This document shows positions 19,469 through 28,366 of a stretch of 37,939 nucleotides of DNA, one piece after another. The DNA lies in contig NZ_JMPR01000045.1 in NCBI RefSeq assembly GCF_000735525.1, positions 1 through 37,939 on the forward strand, read 5' to 3'. Position 1 is the first letter of the stretch; each line of letters starts with the position of its first letter. The DNA is from Tatumella ptyseos ATCC 33301. GTDB taxonomy: Bacteria; Pseudomonadota; Gammaproteobacteria; Enterobacterales; Enterobacteriaceae. The notes beneath the pieces were generated by a model. It was not told the DNA's origin. It searched no databases and worked only from the letters and a program-made list of their open reading frames with translations. The position numbers and the translations under genes are program-made.

Positions 19469-21343
19469 TTACGCCAGTAATAACTGGTTCATGCGGCGGA
19501 TAAACTGGTTAGGATCGTCCAGTGTTCCACGCTCAGCAAACAGCGCCTGATCAAGCAACAATTCAACCCAGTCAGCAAACTGGCTGTCGTCAGTCGCATC
19601 CGCGGCTTTTTTCACCAGCGTATGGTCCGGGTTAATTTCAAAGATATATTTCACTTCCGGTGCTTCCTGACCGGCGGCGGCGAACAGCTTCGCCATCTGA
19701 GTGCTCATTTCATCCGCATCAGTCACTACAATGGCCGGGGTGTCAGTCAGACGGTGTGTCAGCCGGACATCCTTCACGCGCTCACCCAGCAGGGTTTTCA
19801 CACGATCAACAAACGGCTCAAGGGCTTTTTCGCTCTCTTTCTGTTCCGCGGTTTCTTCGTCGGCCAGTTTATCCAGCGAATCGTCTGCTTTGCTGACAGA
19901 CTGGAATGATTTGCCATCGAATTCTGTCAGATAGCTCATCATCCATTCATCGATACGGTCAGACAGCAGCAGAACTTCAATGCCTTTCTTACGGAACAGC
20001 TCCAGATGCGGCCTGTTTTTCGCCGCGGCATAGCTGTCCGCAGTGATGTAGTAAATCTTTTCCTGACCTTCGGCCATACGACCGATGTACTCTTCCAGCG
20101 TTACCGTCTGTTCAGAGCTGTCAGTATGGGTGGAAGCAAAGCGTAATAATTTGGCTATTGCCTGAACGTTACCCGCATCTTCCGCCGGACCTTCTTTCAG
20201 GGCCAGACCGAATGCTTTCCAGAACTGCAGGTATTTAGCCGCATCATCTTTCGCCAGTTTATCCAGCATTTGCAGCGTACGTTTGGTCAGCGCACCACGA
20301 AGACTTTGAGTGATACGGCTGTCCTGCAGAATTTCACGCGAAACGTTGAGAGGCAGATCATTCGAATCAATCAGTCCGCGAACAAAACGCAGATAATTCG
20401 GCATAAACTGCTCAGCGTCATCCATGATAAATACACGCTGGACATACAGTTTCAGACCATGTTTATGATCACGGTTCCACATATCCCACGGGGCCTGCGC
20501 CGGGATATACAGCAGGCTGGTATATTCCTGCTTACCTTCAACGCGGTTGTGGCTCCAGATCAACGGGTCAGTGAAGTCATGAGCGATATGCTTATAGAAA
20601 TCGTTATATTCTTCGTCGGTGATTTCTGACTTATTACGTGTCCACAATGCCTGGGCTTTATTCACTTTTTCCCAGTGCGTGGTTTCACTGTCTTCGTCTT
20701 TGGTTTCAATCTCAACCGGCAAGGCGATATGGTCAGAATACTTGCTGACGATGTTACGGACACGCCAGCTATCCAGGAACTCATCTTCCCCTTCACGCAT
20801 GTGCAGGGTAATTTCGGTGCCACGCTCAGCTTTGTCGATGTCCGCCAGGGTATATTCGCCTTCACCGGCCGACTCCCAGAACACCCCTTCACTTTCCGGA
20901 GCGCCTGCAGCACGGGTACGTACGGTAACTTTATCCGCAACAATAAAAGCTGAATAGAATCCGACACCAAACTGGCCGATCAACTGGCTGTCTTTAACCT
21001 GGTCAGAGCCCATAGATTCCAGAAACGCTTTGGTCCCGGATTTTGCGATGGTACCAAGGTTTTCAATAACTTCCTCACGGCTCATACCGATGCCGTTATC
21101 ACTCAGAGTCAGAGTACGTTGCTCTTTATCCACCGACAGGCGAACGCGTAATTCACCGTCGCCTTCGTACAGGCCGGAATCAGATAACGCACGGAAACGG
21201 AGTTTATCTGCGGCGTCGGACGCATTCGAGATAAGCTCACGTAAAAAGATCTCTTTATTTGAGTAGAGTGAATGGATCATCAGTTGCAAAAGTTGTTTTA
21301 CTTCTGACTGAAAACCACGTGTCTCTTGTCCTTTCATCGTCAT
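19469..21343 (-). CDS. htpG: Chaperone HtpG (bacterial Hsp90)
   Basis: HtpG is the ATP-dependent Hsp90 chaperone of the cytosol. The product is 624 aa from the ATG at 21343, which has GAGG five bases upstream. The second ATG at 21337 gives the M-K-G-Q-E-T-R start used in E. coli and is an equally possible site. GHKL-ATPase motifs are clear: [17 protein letters not shown] and G-Q-F-G-V-G-F-Y-S. The middle domain R-x-x-L-Q-x-x-R segment and C-terminal dimerisation region follow. Expression should be heat-inducible from the sigma-32 promoter just upstream. Confidence 0.97.
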   Translation of the reverse strand: MTMKGQETRGFQSEVKQLLQLMIHSLYSNKEIFLRELISNASDAADKLRFRALSDSGLYEGDGELRVRLSVDKEQRTLTLSDNGIGMSREEVIENLGTIAKSGTKAFLESMGSDQVKDSQLIGQFGVGFYSAFIVADKVTVRTRAAGAPESEGVFWESAGEGEYTLADIDKAERGTEITLHMREGEDEFLDSWRVRNIVSKYSDHIALPVEIETKDEDSETTHWEKVNKAQALWTRNKSEITDEEYNDFYKHIAHDFTDPLIWSHNRVEGKQEYTSLLYIPAQAPWDMWNRDHKHGLKLYVQRVFIMDDAEQFMPNYLRFVRGLIDSNDLPLNVSREILQDSRITQSLRGALTKRTLQMLDKLAKDDAAKYLQFWKAFGLALKEGPAEDAGNVQAIAKLLRFASTHTDSSEQTVTLEEYIGRMAEGQEKIYYITADSYAAAKNRPHLELFRKKGIEVLLLSDRIDEWMMSYLTEFDGKSFQSVSKADDSLDKLADEETAEQKESEKALEPFVDRVKTLLGERVKDVRLTHRLTDTPAIVVTDADEMSTQMAKLFAAAGQEAPEVKYIFEINPDHTLVKKAADATDDSQFADWVELLLDQALFAERGTLDDPNQFIRRMNQLLLA

Positions 21344-21386
21344 TGATACCTCAAGAAAAATCAGTATTAATTCATGTCGATACAGG

Positions 21387-21414
21387 AGATGGGGTTGAAA
21401 GGAAGATTTTCAAG
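21387..21414 (-). promoter_or_regulatory. Sigma-32 heat-shock promoter of htpG
   Basis: On the minus strand CTTGAAA (21414-21408), a 13-bp spacer and CCCCATCT (21394-21387) match the RpoH consensus CTTGAAA-N13/14-CCCCATNT at every fixed base. It lies 44 bp upstream of the htpG start. Confidence 0.93.
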
Positions 21415-21438
21415 CTGATGTTCAGAAAAAACATCAGC
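21414..21438 (-). terminator. Hairpin after recR, probable weak terminator
   Basis: A perfect 9-bp stem, GCTGATGTT (21414-21422) with AACATCAGC (21430-21438), lies 6 bp beyond the recR stop. The minus-strand sequence after it is TTGAAAATC, not a solid T-run, so termination is likely incomplete. Its last paired base is the first base of the htpG -35 element. Confidence 0.55.
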
Positions 21439-21444
21439 CGGGGA

Positions 21445-22050
21445 TTAATATCGGAACTTCTGTCGTCCGGCCAGAGAATGGGATAACGTGGTACCGTCCA
21501 CCATTTCCAGTTCTCCGCCCACCGGTACACCGTGCGCAATCCGGCTGGCATCCACACCATACTGACGGCATAAATCGGCAATATAGTTGGCTGTTGCCTC
21601 GCCTTCAATCGTCGGATTGGTTGCCAGAATCACTTCGCGGATCGTTTCATCCTGCAGGCGATGCTCCAGCGTATCCAGCCCGATATCTGCCGGCCCTATT
21701 CCGTCCAGAGGAGAAAGATGCCCCATTAATACGAAATAGCGACCGGCAAATTGCCCGGTTTGTTCCACCGCATGAATATCCGCAGGGCTTTCAACGACAC
21801 AAATCATGCCGTTTTGCTGACGACGGGGATTCGCACAGATAGTACAGATCTCCTGCTCGGTGAAAGTCCGGCAGTGAGAACAGTGACCAATCTCCGACAT
21901 CGCGCGGGTCAGCGCCTGTGCCAGGCGCATCCCGCCGCTGCGATCACGCTGTAACAAGTGGAAAGCCATGCGCTGCGCTGATTTAGGCCCGACTCCGGGT
22001 AAACAGCGCAGTGATTCCATCAGGGCTTCCAGCAACGGGCTTGTCTGCAT
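21445..22050 (-). CDS. recR: Recombination mediator RecR
   Basis: RecR works with RecO and RecF to load RecA on SSB-coated gaps. The 201-aa product is the E. coli length. An N-terminal helix-hairpin-helix ([11 protein letters not shown]) is followed by a four-cysteine zinc finger (C57, C60, C69, C72) and a Toprim domain starting V-V-E-S-P-A-D. A C-terminal G-x-P-x-G-G-E-L-E motif is present. The start codon overlaps the ybaB stop by one base, so dnaX-ybaB-recR form the classic operon. Confidence 0.97.
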   Translation of the reverse strand: MQTSPLLEALMESLRCLPGVGPKSAQRMAFHLLQRDRSGGMRLAQALTRAMSEIGHCSHCRTFTEQEICTICANPRRQQNGMICVVESPADIHAVEQTGQFAGRYFVLMGHLSPLDGIGPADIGLDTLEHRLQDETIREVILATNPTIEGEATANYIADLCRQYGVDASRIAHGVPVGGELEMVDGTTLSHSLAGRQKFRY

Positions 22051-22379
22051 CAGAAAGGCATCTTAAAGCCAGGTGGCAGTTGCATACCGGAAGAAACAGA
22101 GGCCATCTTCTCTTTCTGCGCTTCGTCAATACGACGGGCAGCATCATTAAAGGCAGCCGCAACCAGATCTTCCAGCATATCTTTATCGTCTTCCAGCAGG
22201 CCCGGGTCGATTTCAACACGGCGGCAGTTGTGAGCACCGTTAATGGTCACTTTGACCAGACCGGCACCGGATTCACCGGTCACTTCCATTGCCGCGATCT
22301 CTTCCTGAACCTGAGACATTTTGTCCTGCATTTGCTGGGCTTGCTTCATTAAGTTGCCCAGACCACCTTTACCAAACAT
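22050..22379 (-). CDS. ybaB: Nucleoid-associated protein YbaB (EbfC family)
   Basis: The 109-aa product matches E. coli YbaB, a small dimeric tweezer-shaped DNA-binding protein. The G[15 protein letters not shown] start, the G-L-V-K-V-T-I-N-G sheet and the helix with [11 protein letters not shown] are typical. It sits between dnaX (54-bp gap) and recR (one-base overlap), a nearly universal arrangement. Confidence 0.96.
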   Translation of the reverse strand: MFGKGGLGNLMKQAQQMQDKMSQVQEEIAAMEVTGESGAGLVKVTINGAHNCRRVEIDPGLLEDDKDMLEDLVAAAFNDAARRIDEAQKEKMASVSSGMQLPPGFKMPF

Positions 22380-22433
22380 AGTTTTCTCTCTCTGCTTAGG
22401 CCACAGCCATCCCGATGATGACCTGCAGCATGT

Positions 22434-24386
22434 TTAAACGGGTCGTATACTCTCTTCATCCAGAGAGGCGTCAAATAACTTCTGTACTGCCCGGATATGC
22501 GGATCATCGACGATTGACTGGCGAGCCTGCTCCAGTTTTTCTTCATAAATCGCCTGCCGCCATTCCAGCGGTGTCCGCACTGCGGGATTATCGTCTGCCT
22601 CAATGGTCAGTTCAACTGTTTCGCCCGCAGTTGCCGATAAGACCTCCGTCAGCACCTGTCTTGCGGATGCAGAATTCAGATGTTTCTGCGCCGAACGTAA
22701 ATGCAGGTGAACCCGTGTCCCTTGCTGTTGTTTCCACGCATTTAACGCCAGCTGCTGTACCAGCTTCGGTAAATTCAGCTGCGCTATTTCGCCCGCCCAG
22801 GGGTCCCTGAGTTTTGCTTCTTCCGCGATCCTTGCCGCAAGCTCTGGCGTTTTTTCATATTCCAGGGCCGTACGCAGGGCCTTCGGGGTGGCCACCGGCT
22901 CTGCCTCTGTCGTCTCAGGCTGCCGGGTTTTCCAGCGATAGCGTTCTTGTCTGGCCGTATTCCCTGCATCAGAACCACTCTCTTTCGGGGTTTTTCTGAC
23001 GACTTTGTCTGTTACTGAGGCGAGTCGCTCCAGGGCACTCTGCGCCGGCTGCGCGGTGGGCACCGCCGGCTCAGTCTTTTTTGAGGCTGAGGCCCCCCGC
23101 CGCAATAACTCTGTACGGGCCTGTAATAACTGACTGGTGGAACCGGAGACAGCGGTGTTATCCGCAGGCTGAGGCGCTCCGCGGGCACGCGATACCGCCG
23201 GCGTCGTTGCCGTTGCCGGTGCTGACGCACCCTGCGGCGGCGCTACCGGTTCAGCAGGCGGTTGCGTATGACTAACGGTAGCCGGCTCTTTAATTTCAGC
23301 CAGCGGATGAAAGGCCAGCGCACGCAGTAAGGTCATTTCGACCCCCATACGCTGATCCGGCGCGTAAGCAAGCTCTTTTCTGCCAACGAGCAACGTCTGG
23401 TAGTAAAGCTGGATCTCTTCAGGGGGCAGTTTTCTGGCCAGTTCACGTAACTGTTGTTCGTGCGCCAGGAATTCTTCATCCAGGGTGGACGGCAATAACT
23501 GCAGCATAGCAATGCAATGCAGTAAACGTAGCATCTCAACCAGTAAGGCTTCCCACTCTACACCACGGCTGGCCGCCTGTTGCAGTAAGGACATCACAGA
23601 ACCGCCCTCACCCGTGGTCAGGGCTTCTATCAGCGCCAGCGGCTGATCGTTGTCCAGGGTGCCCAGCATAGCGGACACCGTGTCGGCCGTCACTGCGCCC
23701 TGCCCCATCGCAATGGCCTGATCGGTCAGGCTTAATGCATCACGCAGGCTACCTTCCGCTGCCCGTGCTAACAGCTGCAATGCACGGGGTTCGGCCGCGA
23801 CCTGTTCTTCTCCCAGGATATGGGTCAGCTGCTGACTGATCTGCGGAACATCCAGTGCTTTCAGATGGAATTGCAGGCAACGGGATAGAATAGTGACCGG
23901 CAGTTTTTGCGGATCGGTCGTTGCCAGTAAGAATTTGACATGTTCGGGGGGTTCTTCCAGCGTCTTTAGTAACGCATTGAAGCTGTGCCGCGAAAGCATG
24001 TGGACTTCATCGATCAGATAAACTTTAAAGCGCCCACGGGCTGGCGCGTATTGCACGTTATCCAGCAGGTCGCGGGTATCTTCTACTTTAGTCCGGGAGG
24101 CGGCATCGATCTCAATCAGATCAACAAAACGTCCCTGCTCGATTTCGCGACAATTTTCGCACTGACCACAAGGTGTGGCCGTAACACCCAGCTCGCAATT
24201 CAGACCTTTCGCCAGTAAACGGGCAATGGTGGTTTTACCCACACCCCGCGTGCCTGAAAAAAGGTAAGCGTGGTGAAGTCTGCCCAATGACAAACCATTG
24301 GCCAGCGCGGTGAGAACATGTTGCTGGCCGACAACATCAGCAAAAACCTGTGGTCGCCATTTTCGCGCGAGAACCTGATAACTCAT
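22434..24386 (-). CDS. dnaX: DNA polymerase III tau and gamma subunits
   Basis: DnaX is the clamp-loader ATPase; the full tau form also ties polymerase and DnaB helicase together. The 650-aa tau is slightly longer than in E. coli (643). Walker A G-T-R-G-V-G-K-T spans 45-52, the zinc cysteines are C64, C73, C76 and C79, and D-E-V-H is the Walker B segment. The S-R-C arginine finger follows. After about residue 365 comes a low-complexity Pro/Ala/Thr linker, then the tau-specific domains IV-V. A frameshift site at codons 436-437 produces the shorter gamma (separate entry). Confidence 0.97.
   Translation of the reverse strand: MSYQVLARKWRPQVFADVVGQQHVLTALANGLSLGRLHHAYLFSGTRGVGKTTIARLLAKGLNCELGVTATPCGQCENCREIEQGRFVDLIEIDAASRTKVEDTRDLLDNVQYAPARGRFKVYLIDEVHMLSRHSFNALLKTLEEPPEHVKFLLATTDPQKLPVTILSRCLQFHLKALDVPQISQQLTHILGEEQVAAEPRALQLLARAAEGSLRDALSLTDQAIAMGQGAVTADTVSAMLGTLDNDQPLALIEALTTGEGGSVMSLLQQAASRGVEWEALLVEMLRLLHCIAMLQLLPSTLDEEFLAHEQQLRELARKLPPEEIQLYYQTLLVGRKELAYAPDQRMGVEMTLLRALAFHPLAEIKEPATVSHTQPPAEPVAPPQGASAPATATTPAVSRARGAPQPADNTAVSGSTSQLLQARTELLRRGASASKKTEPAVPTAQPAQSALERLASVTDKVVRKTPKESGSDAGNTARQERYRWKTRQPETTEAEPVATPKALRTALEYEKTPELAARIAEEAKLRDPWAGEIAQLNLPKLVQQLALNAWKQQQGTRVHLHLRSAQKHLNSASARQVLTEVLSATAGETVELTIEADDNPAVRTPLEWRQAIYEEKLEQARQSIVDDPHIRAVQKLFDASLDEESIRPV
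23071..23083 (-). other. Programmed -1 frameshift site of dnaX (gamma form)
   Basis: On the minus strand the slippery heptamer A-AAA-AAG occupies 23082-23076 in tau phase. A -1 slip is followed by GAC TGA, ending gamma at 23071 after 438 residues (tau 1-437 plus Asp). E. coli ends gamma the same way one codon past the slip. Just downstream GCCGGC...GCCGGC with an inner CGGT/ACCG can form a hairpin, and a G-rich tract just upstream (around 23087-23095) could act as the Shine-Dalgarno-like stimulator. Confidence 0.88.
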
Positions 24387-24596
24387 GGAAATTTAGTCAC
24401 TGGATTGGGGTTAAAACATCATACAGCGCATCTGATATGCGTCTCTGCATCCCGGCGTGTTTGTCGCAACCTATTGATACCCAAAGGGCCAACAAACACA
24501 GGGTTCAGTGTATCAGCCGCCTGACCTATTGCCTATCTATTTAGAATTGCCTTACGCTTCAGACAGGGTAAAGGCAGGCGGAAGCGGGAGAAGCCT

Positions 24597-25148
24597 TTAG
24601 TGGCCCGGGAAGTTAACGACGCTGAAACATTCCAGTCCCAGAGCCTTCAGACGGGCTTCGCCTTCAAGGTCGAATAAATTGATCACAAACGCGGCATCAT
24701 GCACTTCTGCACCGGCACGACGAATAAGCTTCACTGTCGCTTCGATGGTACCGCCGGTCGCCAGCAGATCATCAACCACCAGCACTACATCGCCTGGCTG
24801 CACTGCATCGGTGTGCATTTCCAGTACATCGGTACCGTATTCCAGACTGAAGGCTTCGCTGTAGGTTTCACGAGGTAATTTACCGGGCTTACGAACCGGT
24901 ACAAATCCAACGCCCAGACCTAATGCTACTGGCGCCCCGAACAAAAATCCACGGGCTTCAGTCCCGACAACCTTAGTAATGCCCTTATTACGATAACGTT
25001 CGACCAGTATTTCAATGGTCGCTGAATATGCTTTTGCATCTTCCAGCAGTCCGGTAACATCACGGAAAAGGATCCCTGGTTTCGGATAATCGGGAACACT
25101 TTTGATGCTATTCTTAATGGATTCAAGCTGTTGCTCAGTTACGCTCAT
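24597..25148 (-). CDS. apt: Adenine phosphoribosyltransferase
   Basis: Apt salvages adenine with PRPP to give AMP. The 183-aa product has the E. coli length. The PRPP-binding loop [13 protein letters not shown] lies near residues 123-135. The N-terminal [16 protein letters not shown] and [10 protein letters not shown] motifs are characteristic. It is upstream of dnaX on the same strand with a 210-bp gap that holds no gene. Confidence 0.97.
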   Translation of the reverse strand: MSVTEQQLESIKNSIKSVPDYPKPGILFRDVTGLLEDAKAYSATIEILVERYRNKGITKVVGTEARGFLFGAPVALGLGVGFVPVRKPGKLPRETYSEAFSLEYGTDVLEMHTDAVQPGDVVLVVDDLLATGGTIEATVKLIRRAGAEVHDAAFVINLFDLEGEARLKALGLECFSVVNFPGH

Positions 25149-25468
25149 AATGGTATGCCTGGTAAATTCTTAGAAACACGCAGCCCGCTGCCGGCCAGGA
25201 ACCTCTGCAGAGGGTGACAGCCGACAGGAAAACAGACAGGAACTGCGTAGGAAAACCGTCAAATCTAAGCAAACTACAAAATAATTGCAACCTTAGACCC
25301 CTGACTTCTGCTTTTTTATTCTGCCTGTCAGGGGCTGACATGAACAGAATAACAATAAATCTCCCCTGCGGGAGCGCATTGCTGACGGGACGTGGCGGCC
25401 ATTCAGGGCTGTTCCGGACGGGTCACCGCGTTTCGGTAAGCAACCGTAAGTTCAACACAGGCTTTTCA
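25149..25468. other. 320-bp divergent apt/priC region with an 8-bp dyad
   Basis: The plus-strand frame of priC stays open through most of this region but shows no homology I recognise. A perfect inverted repeat, CCCCTGAC (25298-25305) and GTCAGGGG (25327-25334), surrounds a T-rich 21-bp centre. An AGGGG sequence precedes an in-frame ATG at 25340. The apt promoter must also lie here; no hexamer pair stands out. Confidence 0.4.
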
Positions 25469-25987
25469 ATGAACAGAGATAAAATTATCCGCCAGTTTGC
25501 AATGTTAATTGCACAATTAAAGCAGAAAATTGCGCAGGCGGGTGACCCTGCCTGCCGGGAGAAACGGTTTGATAACACACTTTTCCCGGTCTCCGGCCCG
25601 ACACTGACCAGCTATCTGCAACAAACAGAGCAATCGCTGGAAAAACTGCATCAGTTTGAATCGGCTTCGTCTCCGGCATTTCTCTGGCTGACAGAACAAA
25701 TGACAGCACAATGTCAGGCGCTGCAACGGGAGTTGTCCACGCCTGTCAGACGCCGCACGGTACCTGCGGATACAGCAAGCCACTGGCAACACCTTTATCA
25801 GCAACAACTGGGTTATGAAGCCCGATTAAATGAGATGCTGTTGCAACACGAACAACAATTAACCACGGCCGTGACGTTACAGCAACAGCAGGAGATTGGT
25901 GAAAAAATCCGAATCCTTGAACAGCGTCTGGCACGCTGTCGTCTGGCGCTGAAGGAAAGCCACTGGCAAACAACGCTGCGCAATTAA
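25469..25987 (+). CDS. priC: Primosomal replication protein PriC
   Basis: PriC helps reload DnaB helicase at stalled forks. I start it at the ATG at 25469, giving 172 aa (E. coli about 175). The sequence is divergent, but the length, the all-helical Gln/Arg-rich composition and the C-terminal R-L-A-R-C-R-L-A-L-K-E match the family. The position between apt and ybaM is the E. coli order. This start lacks a good ribosome-binding site. An in-frame ATG at 25340 has AGGGG five bases upstream and would give about 215 aa with an unusual N-terminus. Confidence 0.85.
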   Translation: MNRDKIIRQFAMLIAQLKQKIAQAGDPACREKRFDNTLFPVSGPTLTSYLQQTEQSLEKLHQFESASSPAFLWLTEQMTAQCQALQRELSTPVRRRTVPADTASHWQHLYQQQLGYEARLNEMLLQHEQQLTTAVTLQQQQEIGEKIRILEQRLARCRLALKESHWQTTLRN

Positions 25988-26163
25988 GCAGGTTTGTTAA
26001 TATAAGTCAGTACGTTTACCACGGAGGATCCCGGCCCTTCTCAGAAATACCCGTTTTTTCTTGCCGGTGAACTGCAGACAATGTTATCACTGGATTGACA
26101 CGGTCAGCGCACCGCTGACCGCACATACAGGTAAATCACTTTTTGACAGAACAGGGTAACGTT

Positions 26164-26331
26164 ATGTCGCTGGATACTGCACCTGCAGAGGTTAAACTCG
26201 CTGTTGATTTAATTATGCTTTTAGAGCAAAACCAGCTTTCACCCCGGGTGGTACTGGAGGCACTGGAAATTGTCAGAAAGGACTATATTGCCAAACTGAA
26301 CAATGAACAGCCTCTTTCTGCTGCTGACTAA
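26164..26331 (+). CDS. ybaM: Small DUF2496 protein YbaM
   Basis: The 55-aa product from the ATG at 26164 matches E. coli YbaM (53 aa): M-S-L-x-x-A-P-x-x-V-K-L-A-V-D-L-I, then L-L-E-x-N-Q and V-x-x-A-L-x-I-V-x-x-D-Y. The function is unknown. A TTG at 26143 would add seven residues without support. In E. coli mscK follows; here the next gene is the convergent acrR 22 bp away, so mscK is absent from this position. The gap holds a 5-bp hairpin, TGTCT/AGACA. Confidence 0.9.
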   Translation: MSLDTAPAEVKLAVDLIMLLEQNQLSPRVVLEALEIVRKDYIAKLNNEQPLSAAD

Positions 26332-26353
26332 TCATTGTCTTGTTCAGACAGTG

Positions 26354-26986
26354 TTATTTCAGCAACACCGGACTAAAGCGCAACATATCCATAAAAGCAT
26401 CAACCAGTGGCTCAGCATCATTTTCTAAATCGAAACCGGCGGGTGTAAATAACCAGTTCTCCATCAGGCCACTGATATAACTGCGCATCATAATTGCGGC
26501 CTGTCGGGTATTAAGTTTTTCGGGGAGCTGACCCGCAGCAATACATTTTTTTAATGTGTTTTCGATTTTTGGGTAACATTCCAATAACATATCCTGCTGG
26601 ATTTTTTGGAATGTTTCCATTTCTCCGACAAACTCACATTTATGGAATATAATTTCCATTAATGCTCTGCGGGAGCTGTCTCTCACTGTCGACTGCAGTA
26701 ATGTAATAAGTAAGGCACGGATTTGTGCCATGGGGTCATCCGGATATTTGTTCTGATATTCCAGTTCGAGTTTATCCAGACACTCATCACTCTGCAGCCA
26801 GATTTCATTAAGAATGTCTATTTTATTTTTAAAGTGCCAATAAATAGCACCTCGTGTCACACCCGCCCGGATAGCAATATCTGACAACGAGGTTGAAGAA
26901 ACTCCCCGGGTAGAAAAGCAGTGGATCGCGGCATCAAGTATCTGTTGACGGGTTTCAAGGGCCTGCTGTTTGGTTTTTCGTGCCAT
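26354..26986 (-). CDS. acrR: TetR-family repressor of acrAB
   Basis: AcrR represses acrAB and itself and is released by ligands such as dyes and antibiotics. The 210-aa product is collinear with E. coli AcrR. The N-terminal TetR helix-turn-helix is clear (R-Q-Q-I-L-D-A-A-I-H-C-F, then G-V-T-R-G-A-I-Y-W-H-F-K). The C-terminal ligand domain is divergent, as expected. It is transcribed away from acrA with the operator between them. Confidence 0.96.
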   Translation of the reverse strand: MARKTKQQALETRQQILDAAIHCFSTRGVSSTSLSDIAIRAGVTRGAIYWHFKNKIDILNEIWLQSDECLDKLELEYQNKYPDDPMAQIRALLITLLQSTVRDSSRRALMEIIFHKCEFVGEMETFQKIQQDMLLECYPKIENTLKKCIAAGQLPEKLNTRQAAIMMRSYISGLMENWLFTPAGFDLENDAEPLVDAFMDMLRFSPVLLK

Positions 26987-27045
26987 ATCAATGGTTCTTA
27001 ATCAGATCTCGGGGCATACGCCGTTATTCAGGCGACATAAGGATT

Positions 27046-27069
27046 TACATACATTCATGTATATATGTA
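27046..27069. promoter_or_regulatory. AcrR operator
   Basis: A 24-bp imperfect palindrome between acrR and acrA has left arm TACATACAT and right arm ATATATGTA. It corresponds to the 24-bp E. coli AcrR operator (same left arm, right arm ATGTATGTA). It lies 60 bp upstream of the acrR start and 88 bp upstream of acrA. Confidence 0.88.
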
Positions 27070-27156
27070 TCATATCATGGCTTGTGTAATTGCACAGCCA
27101 ATGTCCCTTTTTTAGGAACATTGGCCAGATAAATTCCGGATATTAGAGGTTTATTT

Positions 27157-28326
27157 ATGAAAAAAAACAGAGGATTGTCACCTCTGGCGGCCATCCTGAT
27201 GTTTTCCGGGAGCGTCGCACTCACCGGATGTGATAACAACAAAACGCAGCAATCGGGCCAGCAGCAGCCTCCCGAAGTCGGCGTAGTCACATTAAAGGCA
27301 GTGCCCCTGGAAATGACGACTGAGCTTCCCGGTCGTACCTCGGCATATCGGGTGGCTGAAGTTCGTCCTCAGGTCTCCGGTATCATCCTGAAACGTAATT
27401 TCACAGAAGGGAGTGATGTCCGGGCCGGTCAGTCTTTATATCAGATTGACCCGGCCACCTATCAGGCTGCTTACGACAGTGCATTAGCTGATTTAGCCAA
27501 AGCCCAGGCAAATGCGCGTATTGCCGATTTAACGGTTCGTCGTTACAAACCCCTGCTCGGCACCCGTTATATCAGCGAACAGGAATATGATACTGCTGTT
27601 GCGACTGCCGCGCAGAACAATGCCGCCGTTCAGTCAGCAAAAGCCAATGTCGAAACTGCGCGGATCAATCTTGCGTATACTAAAGTCATTTCCCCGATTT
27701 CCGGCCGGATTGGAAAATCAGCGGTCACCGAAGGTGCGCTGGTCCAGAATGCTCAGACGACAGCCCTGGCAACGGTTCAGCAACTGGACCCGATGTATGT
27801 GGATGTTACTCAGTCGAGCGATCAGTTCCTGCGTTTACGTTCAGAGCTGGCTTCCGGTCAGTTAAAACAGACTCAGGGCAAAGCCAAAGTCACGCTGATT
27901 ATGGATAACGGGCAACCGTTCAACCAGACCGGGACACTGGAGTTTTCAGACGTCTCTGTTGACCAGACTACCGGCTCTATTACCCTGCGTGCCATTATCC
28001 CTAACCCGGACCATACCCTGTTACCGGGCATGTTTGTTCGTGCAAAACTGGATGAAGGGACGAACCCGGATGCACTGCTGGTGCCTCAGCAGGCTATTAC
28101 CCGCACGCCGGCAGGTCAGGCGACAGCCATGGTGGTCGGCAGCGATAATAAAGTTGAGTTACGCCAGGTAGATGCTTCTCAGGCTATCGGCAATCAATGG
28201 CTGGTCACAAGCGGACTGAAATCCGGTGATCGCGTGATTACTGTCGGTCTGCAGCGTGCCCAACCGGGTGCCAGCGTGACGCCGGAAGAAGTGACTCCGG
28301 ACTCCGGCAGCAGCAATGCGCAATAA
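27157..28326 (+). CDS. acrA: Multidrug efflux periplasmic adaptor AcrA
   Basis: AcrA is the periplasmic adaptor that joins the AcrB pump to the TolC outer-membrane channel. The 389-aa product (E. coli 397) has a lipoprotein signal, L-T-G-C with Cys at residue 26. A barrel-sandwich/lipoyl part (V-R-P-Q-V-S-G-I-I) is split by a helical hairpin at about 100-170. The beta-barrel and membrane-proximal domains follow. It starts 9 nt after GAGG. acrB follows after 40 bp. Confidence 0.97.
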   Translation: MKKNRGLSPLAAILMFSGSVALTGCDNNKTQQSGQQQPPEVGVVTLKAVPLEMTTELPGRTSAYRVAEVRPQVSGIILKRNFTEGSDVRAGQSLYQIDPATYQAAYDSALADLAKAQANARIADLTVRRYKPLLGTRYISEQEYDTAVATAAQNNAAVQSAKANVETARINLAYTKVISPISGRIGKSAVTEGALVQNAQTTALATVQQLDPMYVDVTQSSDQFLRLRSELASGQLKQTQGKAKVTLIMDNGQPFNQTGTLEFSDVSVDQTTGSITLRAIIPNPDHTLLPGMFVRAKLDEGTNPDALLVPQQAITRTPAGQATAMVVGSDNKVELRQVDASQAIGNQWLVTSGLKSGDRVITVGLQRAQPGASVTPEEVTPDSGSSNAQ

Positions 28327-28366
28327 CCGTCCGCAAAATTATCGTTTTAACAGGAGCCAGTGATCC

